Source: an uncultured Archangium sp. (GTDB lineage: Bacteria > Myxococcota > Myxococcia > Myxococcales > Myxococcaceae). Taken from it: a stretch of 8,488 nucleotides of DNA. The notes beneath the pieces are model-generated. The model was not told the DNA's origin. It saw nothing but the letters and a program-made list of their open reading frames with translations, and did not search any database. The stretch lies in NCBI GenBank assembly GCA_946479335.1, contig CAMLFP010000239.1:1-8488 (forward strand), given 5' to 3'. A program made the position numbers and the translations under genes. Each line of letters opens with the position of its first letter. Position 1 is the first letter of the stretch. Below are positions 1 through 4,783 of this stretch, in pieces.

Positions 1-1133
1 GGGTTGTAGATGTCCAACTTGTTGCGCAAACCCACCTCGTAGTCGTCGGGGCCGTGGCCCGGCGCGGTGTGCACGAGGCCCGTACCGGCCTCGAGCGTGA
101 CGTGCTCGCCGGTGACGATGGGCGACTCGCGATCAAGGAACACGTGGCGGTACTTGAAGCCCTCGAGCTCTTCACCGAGCGCGTACCCGAGGATCTTCTG
201 CGTCACGAACGACGGGAGGTCGCCCAGTTTGGTGGGCTTCTCGGTGAAGTCGCCCGGCGCGATGTCGGCGAGCACCTTCGCGAGCAACTCCTTGGCGACG
301 ATGATCACCCGGCCCGGCGTCAGCTCGTAGAAGACGTACTCGAACTTCGGGTTGACGCTGATGGCGAGGTTCGCGGGCAGCGTCCACGGGGTCGTGGTCC
401 AGATGGCGAACTCGACCTTCTTGCCCGCGAGGAAGCTCCACTTCTTCGAGAGGTCCGACGCCGCGGGGAACGCGACGTACGTCGAGGGCACCTTGATGTC
501 TTCGTACTCAATCTCCGCGAGCGCCAACGCGGTGCGGTCGTAGACGCACCAGAAGACGGGGCGGTTGCGGCGGTACATGGAGCCCGACGCGGCGAACTTC
601 GCCAGCTCGCGGATCTCCTGCGCCTCGTAGCTGAAGTCGAGGGTGCGGTACTTCGCGTCCCACCGCGCGAACACACCGAGGCGCGCGAATTCGCCCTGCT
701 GGATGTCGATGAACTTGAGCGCGTACTCGCGGCACTTCTGGAGGAAGTCTTCACGCGACATCGCCTTGCGGTCGACCTTCTTCTCGCGGAGGTCCTTCTC
801 CACCGCCTGCTCGATGGGCAGACCGTGCGTGTCCCACCCCGGCATGTAGTCGGCGCGCGCGCCGGCGAGGTTGCGGTACTTGACGATGATGTCCTTGAGC
901 ACCTTGTTGAGCGCGTGACCGGCGTGCAGGCGGCCGTTGGCGTACGGCGGGCCGTCGTGCAGCGTGAACGCGGGCTTGCCCTGGTTCGCGGCGAGCACCT
1001 TCTCGAAGATGCCCTTCTCGCTCCACGCCGCGAGCATCTTCGGCTCGAGCTGGCCGAGGTTCCCCTTCATGGGGAAGTCGGTCTGCGGGAGGTTCAACGT
1101 CGCCTTGAAGTCCTTGGCCTTCTCGTCACTCAT
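1..1133 (-). CDS. ileS: Isoleucyl-tRNA synthetase, N-terminal 377 codons (partial)
   Basis: This cytoplasmic class I synthetase charges tRNA-Ile with isoleucine and hydrolyses mischarged valine. It starts at the ATG at 1133 (MSDEKAKDF) and runs off the left edge still open, so about 377 of the usual 900-1,000 residues are present. The ATP-binding signature reads HAGH at residues 70-73 (the family consensus is HIGH), just after HDGPPYANG, and GWDTHGLPIE lies at 99-108. The inserted editing domain (CP1) is recognisable from TTTPWTLPAN (from residue 246) and VHTAPGHGPDD, with the editing histidine near 355 and an aspartate pair at 363-364. The KMSKS loop and anticodon domain lie outside the window. 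The editing motifs are intact, so it should proofread normally. The gene is divergent from the lipoprotein gene at 1217. Identification rests on several diagnostic motifs in order; valyl- or leucyl-tRNA synthetase is much less likely. Confidence 0.97.
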   Translation of the reverse strand, partial: MSDEKAKDFKATLNLPQTDFPMKGNLGQLEPKMLAAWSEKGIFEKVLAANQGKPAFTLHDGPPYANGRLHAGHALNKVLKDIIVKYRNLAGARADYMPGWDTHGLPIEQAVEKDLREKKVDRKAMSREDFLQKCREYALKFIDIQQGEFARLGVFARWDAKYRTLDFSYEAQEIRELAKFAASGSMYRRNRPVFWCVYDRTALALAEIEYEDIKVPSTYVAFPAASDLSKKWSFLAGKKVEFAIWTTTPWTLPANLAISVNPKFEYVFYELTPGRVIIVAKELLAKVLADIAPGDFTEKPTKLGDLPSFVTQKILGYALGEELEGFKYRHVFLDRESPIVTGEHVTLEAGTGLVHTAPGHGPDDYEVGLRNKLDIYN

Positions 1134-1216
1134 GCGGGCGCTCGGTAGCACAGGTGTGTGCGACAGGCGCAGCGCGAGATTCCTGACGGGCGGGCGTCCG
1201 CTGCTAAACCCGCCGC
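1134..1216. promoter_or_regulatory. Divergent intergenic region between ileS and lipoprotein gene
   Basis: These 83 bp must hold promoters for both flanking genes. I see no convincing -35/-10 pair or Shine-Dalgarno sequence on either strand. A small AT-richer patch (TGCTAAAC, 1203-1210) sits just upstream of the plus-strand start and is the only weak -10 candidate. A 5-bp inverted repeat, GCACA-GGTG-TGTGC (1148-1161), lies near the ileS start but is within chance expectation. No T-box-like leader is visible. Confidence 0.35.
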
Positions 1217-2680
1217 ATGTACCGCGCGTGGTTCTTCACGGTTCTCCTGACGGCGTGCGCGACCACGCGTGGCGCGCTCACCGAGAACGCCGACGAATGC
1301 GAGTCGTTCGCGGAGTTCAACGCGCGCTTTCGAAGCGCGAGCGATGCGCTGACGTCGCTGCCGGGCGATGAATTGGTGAAGCGCACCTCCGCGATGAACG
1401 CCGCGCGGCGCAGCTGTGCACGGCACACGGTGGCCACGTTGCTCGACCGCCGCGAGTCGCAAGGCGCGGGCGCGGTGCAGGCGGAGCTGAACGCGTTGAC
1501 CGAGGTGTACGGCGCCGACGAGGTGCGCACGCTGCTCGGCGATGACGCCGTGGAGCTCAGCGCGCAGGTGGAAGAGGCGCGCCAACGCGCGGTGCGCAAC
1601 GCAGCGCTGGAGTCGTCAGGGAAGCGAGATGACGATGAGCGCGCGGCGATGCGCGAGAGCGTGGAGAAGCAGCTCCCCTCACCCCTCGCTTCGCGAGACC
1701 CTCTCCCCGAGGGAGAGGCAGTTTCCTTCCCCACCACGATGTGCGCGGAGGCCAACGCGTGCATGCAGGTGGACTGCATCGTGCGCGACGCGTCGCCCGG
1801 CGACGAGAAGGTGAAGCGTGAACTCGTGCACGCGGCGCAGCGCTGCCTCGACGCACTCAAGGAGCCCGCCGCGCTCGAGAAGCTCCGTGCACAGCTCGAA
1901 CCCTGGGAGCCGAACGGCGCGTCGACCGAGGTGCGCGCAAAGCTCGAGTCGGCGTGGCGCGCGGTGCAGCCTGATGTGGAGAAGGCACTCGCGTCCAACA
2001 AGCCGGGCTTCGCGGCGCAGCTGTCGGCAGCGTTCACGTCGCTGCCGTCCGCGCGCTCGCTCTCTACGCGCGCGCGTGACGCGGCGAAGACGCGAGCGCT
2101 GACCCGCGCGGAGGAGACGAAGCGGGTCCCCGAGGCGGCGTGGCTGCACCTCACGCTCGCGAAGAGTTTCGGCGCGGAGGAGGCCCCCAAGCTCGCGGGC
2201 GCCGGCCGGTGGGACACGCTGCGCTGGCGCTGCGACGTGCCGAAGCCGGAGTTCCCTGCCTTGCCCGCGGGGCTCGACGTGAAGCTGAACCTCAAGTGCG
2301 AGGTGCCGCCGCCTGCGCCCAGGGATGATCCGATGCGCACCTTCGAGCTGCGCTCGATGAAGGTGACAGGGAACGTCACGTTCACCTGCGCAGGGAAGAC
2401 GACCGACCAGCCGTTGCGCGCGGAAGACCCCGGCAACGAGAAGTTCCCCGAGGAGATGCTGGTGAGGGAGCTCTCCGCGCGCATCGACGCGGCGAAGGCC
2501 GACTGCGCGAAGACCCACAGATTTGTACAAATCGCTGATTGTGCAGAACTGAGCCGCTTCGGCGCGGGCGACATCATCAAGCGCTTCGTCGGGCACGCGC
2601 GCTTCACGCACGCCTGGGAGCCCTGCTTCGCCGAGTGGTTCCTCGCGACCGAAGGCGCGCAGCTCCCTCCGCCCCCGTAG
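1217..2680 (+). CDS. Predicted lipoprotein of unknown function, 487 aa
   Basis: I do not recognise the family. The start at 1217 gives a short N-terminal signal, MYRAWFFTVLLTAC. Its lipobox LTAC places the lipidated cysteine at residue 14, so the mature protein is probably membrane-anchored on the outside. The rest is soluble, charged and alpha-helix-like up to about residue 320 (many Ala, Glu, Arg, Lys), then more beta-like and cysteine-containing. It ends in a proline run (PPPP). Cysteines recur through the protein and could form disulfides in the periplasm. Residues about 153-170 (LPSPLASRDPLPEGEA) are encoded by a palindromic repeat and interrupt otherwise helical sequence. Near the 3' end, codons AGA TTT GTA CAA ATC form an AT-rich palindrome that departs from the gene's codon use. 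A minus-strand reading frame across the same bases is long but looks like a shadow. It is a stand-alone gene, convergent with the LysR gene. No function is inferred. Confidence 0.8.
   Translation: MYRAWFFTVLLTACATTRGALTENADECESFAEFNARFRSASDALTSLPGDELVKRTSAMNAARRSCARHTVATLLDRRESQGAGAVQAELNALTEVYGADEVRTLLGDDAVELSAQVEEARQRAVRNAALESSGKRDDDERAAMRESVEKQLPSPLASRDPLPEGEAVSFPTTMCAEANACMQVDCIVRDASPGDEKVKRELVHAAQRCLDALKEPAALEKLRAQLEPWEPNGASTEVRAKLESAWRAVQPDVEKALASNKPGFAAQLSAAFTSLPSARSLSTRARDAAKTRALTRAEETKRVPEAAWLHLTLAKSFGAEEAPKLAGAGRWDTLRWRCDVPKPEFPALPAGLDVKLNLKCEVPPPAPRDDPMRTFELRSMKVTGNVTFTCAGKTTDQPLRAEDPGNEKFPEEMLVRELSARIDAAKADCAKTHRFVQIADCAELSRFGAGDIIKRFVGHARFTHAWEPCFAEWFLATEGAQLPPPP
1675..1718. repeat. 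Double-hairpin palindromic repeat inside a reading frame
   Basis: Two perfect hairpins lie side by side. The first is CTCGC-TTC-GCGAG (1685-1697). After a 2-bp ACC-side spacer comes CCTCTCCC-CGA-GGGAGAGG (1700-1718). They are preceded by CCCCTCACCC. The pattern 'CCCTCACCC...CCTCTCCCCGAGGGAGAGG' resembles abundant short interspersed palindromes found between genes in many high-GC proteobacterial genomes; that comparison is from memory. Here it lies fully within the 487-codon lipoprotein gene and adds about 15 codons without a stop or frameshift. Confidence 0.7.
2520..2533. repeat. Perfect 14-bp AT-rich palindrome in the lipoprotein gene
   Basis: GATTTGTACAAATC is its own reverse complement. 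It lies in an AT-rich island of about 35 bp (roughly 2518-2545) inside a GC-rich gene, where the codons (AGA, TTT, GTA, CAA, GAT, TGT, GCA) are ones the rest of the gene avoids. It could be an operator-like site, a small insertion, or chance. Confidence 0.5.
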
Positions 2681-2733
2681 CGACAGCACACGGCTCGTCC
2701 GCACTCCCGCAGCGAGCCGCAACGACGTCTCCG

Positions 2734-2778
2734 CGCGTGGTCGAAAATACGTGGCTGGTACGCTTTTTCGACCGCGCG
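2734..2778. repeat. Palindromic element A, copy 1
   Basis: The stem pairs CGCGTGGTCGAAAA (2734-2747) with TTTTCGACCGCGCG (2765-2778): 14 pairs with a single T-G wobble, around a 17-nt loop. The A and T runs lie at the top of the stem and not after it, so this is not a textbook Rho-independent terminator. The position between convergent genes is typical of dispersed palindromes. Confidence 0.8.
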
Positions 2779-2796
2779 ACGCGGGCGATGTGTCGT

Positions 2797-2839
2797 GCGC
2801 CGTCGAGAAACCGCGCCGGCCACGGATTTTCGACTGCGC
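2797..2839. repeat. Palindromic element B, inverted relative to A
   Basis: Read on the minus strand, the 33-bp core (2802-2834) matches element A at 27 positions: it begins GTCGAAAAT, has GTGGC in the loop and ends TCTCGAC. The outer GCGC/GCGC pairs at 2797-2800 and 2836-2839 repeat A's layout: a GC clamp, one mismatch, then the GTCGA arm. It is therefore an inverted relative of A, not a separate hairpin. Confidence 0.72.
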
Positions 2840-2848
2840 GGAGAGGCT

Positions 2849-2944
2849 TCAGGCGACCGGCCGCGCGCGACGCAGGGCCTCGACGAGCGCCTTCGCGGCT
2901 ACCGAGCGCTGCACGTCCGCCCGGTACACGAGACACACGGATTC
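2849..2944 (-). pseudogene. Remnant of a second LysR-type regulator gene (last 31 codons and stop)
   Basis: On the minus strand, 96 bp encode a near-copy of the C-terminus of the intact LysR protein at 3049-3903, from (E)SVCLVYRADVQRS to RRARPVA and a TGA stop. It has no start codon, DNA-binding domain or effector domain. Ten of 32 codons differ from the intact gene: eight synonymously, plus Asp to Glu and Ala to Val. Of 11 base differences, ten are at third codon positions. Both copies therefore diverged while coding for protein. This piece is probably what is left of a diverged paralogue or foreign allele, and it is not translated as a functional protein. Confidence 0.75.
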
Positions 2945-3143
2945 GCAGCGAGCCGCAACGACGGCTCCACGCGTGGTCGAAAATACGTGGCTGGTACGCT
3001 TTTTCGACCTCGCGACGCGGGCGACGGTTCGTGCGCCGTCGAGAAGTGTCAGGCGACGGGCCGCGCGCGTCGTAGCGCCTCCGCGAGCGCCTTCGCGGCC
3101 ACGGAGCGCTGCACGTCAGCCCGATACACGAGACACACGGAGT
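2944..3143. repeat. Tandem duplication, unit 2 (about 200 bp)
   Basis: This second copy of the 2708-2943 unit overlaps the last 32 codons of the intact LysR gene. Element A is kept unchanged. Only the first arm of element B survives (GCGCCGTCGAGAA, ending near 3045), so a deletion of about 36 bp is likelier than a precise insertion in unit 1. Similarity ends near 3146, where the intact gene continues. Confidence 0.85.
2970..3014. repeat. Palindromic element A, copy 2
   Basis: Stem CGCGTGGTCGAAAA (2970-2983) with TTTTCGACCTCGCG (3001-3014) and the same 17-nt loop as copy 1. The run from CGCGTGG through the second GACC arm is identical to copy 1. The mismatched pair is T-T here and T-G there. 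It begins 35 bp past the LysR stop codon in that gene's direction. Confidence 0.8.
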
Positions 3144-3903
3144 CGCGGAACTCAGGCCAGCTCCCGCGCGGCTTGCGCAGCCGCGGCCGCATGCGGTGCG
3201 CGAGGTGCATCGGCAGAATCGCCGTGCCCGCGCCCTCGACCGCGAGATGCGCCAGCACCTCGAGGCTCGGCGAGGTCACCTTCCGCGCGAACTGCACGCC
3301 ACGCTTCTCCAGCGTGGCGAGCACCTGCCGCGCCTGCAGCAACTCCGGGTGGTACAGCACCGTCGACTCCAGCGCCGCGCCCTTCCCCCAGAGCGTGAAG
3401 ACGTCGCTCGAGAGCTCCTTGATGACGAGATCCGGGTGGCGCACCGGGTTCACCACGATGCCGAAGTCGAGTTGGTGGCTCACGACCTCCTCGGTGATGT
3501 GGCGCGAGAGGTCGTGCACCAGCTCGAGCTCCAGCTGGGGCCAGCGGCGCAGCAGCGTCGGCACTACGGAGGGCAACCAGTTGAGCGCGACCGTGACGTG
3601 GCAGCCGATGCGCCACGCGCCGGTGGGCTCCTCGGCCTGCTTCTTCACCGCCGACTCGAGGCGCTCCCACTCGAGCAACAGCGAGCGCGCGCGGGCGACG
3701 AGCAGGTGCCCTTCGCGCGTCAGCTCCACGCCGGTGCGGCTGCGCAACAGCAGCTCGCACCCGAAGCGGCGCTCGAGGCGCTTCACCGCGGTGGTCAGCG
3801 ACGGCTGGCTGATGCCGAGGCGCTCGGCCGCGCGCGAGATGGTGCCTGCCTGCGCCACTTCACAGAAGTACCGGAGGTCTGCGTGGGAGAGCTGAGCATC
3901 CAT
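3049..3903 (-). CDS. LysR-type transcriptional regulator, 284 aa
   Basis: A one-component DNA-binding regulator. The winged helix-turn-helix spans residues 6-65: DLRYFCEVAQAGTISRAAER, then LGISQPSLTTAVKRLERRFG, the LysR-family recognition helix and dimer linker. An effector-binding (periplasmic-binding-protein-like) domain follows, from about 95 to 284. The length is slightly below the usual 300. I chose the ATG at 3903; an in-frame TTG at 3912 adds only MRT. Neither has a clear Shine-Dalgarno sequence, and the bases before the ATG are occupied by a LysR-type dyad, so translation may be leaderless or weak. It is divergent from the small lipoprotein gene at 3964, the usual arrangement for a LysR regulator and its target, which suggests (inference) control of that gene and of itself. 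The effector is unknown. Its 3' end is duplicated at 2849-2944. Confidence 0.93.
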   Translation of the reverse strand: MDAQLSHADLRYFCEVAQAGTISRAAERLGISQPSLTTAVKRLERRFGCELLLRSRTGVELTREGHLLVARARSLLLEWERLESAVKKQAEEPTGAWRIGCHVTVALNWLPSVVPTLLRRWPQLELELVHDLSRHITEEVVSHQLDFGIVVNPVRHPDLVIKELSSDVFTLWGKGAALESTVLYHPELLQARQVLATLEKRGVQFARKVTSPSLEVLAHLAVEGAGTAILPMHLAHRMRPRLRKPRGSWPEFRDSVCLVYRADVQRSVAAKALAEALRRARPVA

Positions 3904-3918
3904 AGTCCGCAACTATGG
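3900..3918. promoter_or_regulatory. Perfect LysR-type box (CCATAGT-N5-ACTATGG) over the lysR start codon
   Basis: Seven-base perfect arms are separated by five bases. Inside is ATAG-N7-CTAT, a good match to the T-N11-A dyad bound by LysR-family proteins. The left arm contains the regulator's own start codon (3901-3903, minus strand). Binding here should block the regulator's own expression and could position it to act on the divergent lipoprotein promoter. Confidence 0.65.
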
Positions 3919-3963
3919 TACGGATACCGGCCATCTATTTGATGAATCAACGCCCGCCGCGCG
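3919..3963. promoter_or_regulatory. Rest of divergent promoter region with further dyads
   Basis: This AT-richer stretch holds GGTA-CGGA-TACC (3917-3928) and TTGAT-GA-ATCAA (3939-3950). On the minus strand TTGATT, 18 bp, TATCCG (within 3921-3950) is a plausible weak promoter for the regulator. On the plus strand TATTTG (near 3936) could be a -10 for the lipoprotein. Either dyad could be the second, weaker contact site of a LysR tetramer. These are pattern matches only. Confidence 0.35.
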
Positions 3964-4530
3964 ATGAAGCAAGGCATGAAAAAACTCCTCGCGCTGATGA
4001 TGCTGGCTGGTTGCGGTTTTGAGCCCACCACGGAAGGTCCCATCGAGCAGGTCCACACCGAGACGAAGATCGTCGAGGTGCAGACCACGGTGTTGCCCCG
4101 CGGCCAGTGGGTGAAGACGAGCGTCGTGCAAGACGTGACGACACCCATCTCGCTGCAGCTCGATGACACGACCGTGTTCTGCACGTCGCTCGGCTACGGC
4201 GGCGACTACTTCCTGAAGGTCTCGATTCCGCAGCTCGACGCGCTCGCGCACTTCGACCACCGCGTCGAGGGTACGAACCTGCCGTGCGCAGCGGTCGGCG
4301 CGTGCACCGCGCAGATGAACACCGAGAACATCATTCAGGGTAACCCGGGGCTCGAGCCGGTCGACCTCCGCGTGGTGCTGACGGAGAAGCGCTTCCTCGA
4401 CGGCGACGCGCAGACCTGTGGGCGTCAGCTCGTCGAAGACGTGAGCGCCATCGTGCGCGGCGTGCCGCTCAAGCACCACGTCGAGGGAGCAGTGGAGACC
4501 GCGGCGCTCTCAGACTGCACCGGGCGCTGA
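3964..4530 (+). CDS. Small predicted lipoprotein of unknown function, 188 aa
   Basis: The N-terminus MKQGMKKLLALMMLAGC is a classic lipoprotein signal: lysines, a short hydrophobic core, lipobox LAGC, with the lipidated cysteine at residue 17. An alternative ATG at 3976 would start at MKKLL and keep the whole signal; the sequence does not decide between them. The mature part is about 170 residues, mixed alpha/beta in appearance, with five further cysteines (73, 108, 114, 152, 185). The odd number suggests up to two disulfides plus one free thiol. No family is recognised and there are no enzyme motifs. It is divergent from the LysR gene across a 60-bp region with a LysR-type box, so it is the best candidate target of that regulator. 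It ends convergently with the acyl-CoA dehydrogenase gene. Confidence 0.82.
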   Translation: MKQGMKKLLALMMLAGCGFEPTTEGPIEQVHTETKIVEVQTTVLPRGQWVKTSVVQDVTTPISLQLDDTTVFCTSLGYGGDYFLKVSIPQLDALAHFDHRVEGTNLPCAAVGACTAQMNTENIIQGNPGLEPVDLRVVLTEKRFLDGDAQTCGRQLVEDVSAIVRGVPLKHHVEGAVETAALSDCTGR

Positions 4531-4783
4531 GCACTTTCACGGGCGGGGCGCGGGTTCGACTGGCAGGCGCGTTCGCCCGACCCGCACAGGCCCTCGGCAC
4601 CAGCGAGCTGGTCCACGCACGTGCGACTGGGTGAAAAGTTGCGCCTGGCGCAACTCCAGCCCCAGTCGGTGCTGCGTGATTCGGTAGAGCACCACCAGAT
4701 GAACCCAGCGTGCTCGAAGCCGCGGGGCCAGCCGGCGAGGAGCAGCGCGCTCCACCCAAAGGCAAGCGCGCCACCCTCTCTGC
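4531..4783. other. Convergent intergenic region, 253 bp
   Basis: No gene is supported here. Open frames exist on both strands, but none has a recognisable start, family or coding signal. The minus-strand readings are unusually rich in Cys, Ser and Trp, as is common in non-coding GC-rich DNA. The main content is the inverted repeat at 4614-4678. No T-tract terminator is visible for either flanking gene. Confidence 0.5.
4614..4678. repeat. 65-nt nested inverted repeat (three stacked stems)
   Basis: Three perfect stems are nested. Outer: CACGCA (4614-4619) with TGCGTG (4673-4678). Middle: CGACTGGG (4624-4631) with CCCAGTCG (4661-4668). Inner: GTTGCGCC (4638-4645) with GGCGCAAC (4647-4654) around one base. 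The internal loops are symmetric, 4 by 4 and 6 by 6 bases. It could fold as an RNA at the 3' end of either convergent transcript, act as a stem-loop terminator without a U tract, or be a dispersed repeat. Confidence 0.7.

Larger units (their letters stand above)
2708..2943. repeat. Tandem duplication, unit 1 (236 bp)
   Basis: This unit aligns with 2944-3143. The shared start is CGCAGCGAGCCGCAACGACG. The unit carries palindromic elements A and B, then a 96-bp copy of the LysR gene's 3' end. It is 36 bp longer than unit 2; the extra bases are most of element B. By eye, the aligned non-coding first part (about 102 bp) differs at six positions. Confidence 0.85.

Noticed and set aside
54..1148. 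364-codon plus-strand open frame opposite ileS
   Set aside because: The minus strand encodes unmistakable isoleucyl-tRNA synthetase motifs, and the shadow translation has no recognisable domain.
2734..2778. Rho-independent terminator for the lipoprotein and LysR genes
   Set aside because: The T run lies at the top of the stem and is followed by a GC-rich lower stem, not a T tract after the hairpin. A terminator role cannot be excluded, but the shape is atypical.
1204..2823. Long minus-strand open frame (539 codons) opposite the lipoprotein gene
   Set aside because: The plus-strand frame has a signal peptide and lipobox. The opposite frame reads as Arg/Ser/Ala-rich low-complexity sequence and runs through the palindromic elements, as expected for a shadow in GC-rich DNA.
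2708..3143. CRISPR array or diversity-generating retroelement template/variable pair
   Set aside because: There are only two long units, not many short repeats with spacers. The differences are not confined to adenines, they are mostly synonymous, and no reverse transcriptase gene is nearby.
4537..4755. Small minus-strand gene in the convergent gap
   Set aside because: There is no ribosome site or recognised family, and the frame runs through the 65-nt inverted repeat. Equally long frames exist in other registers there.
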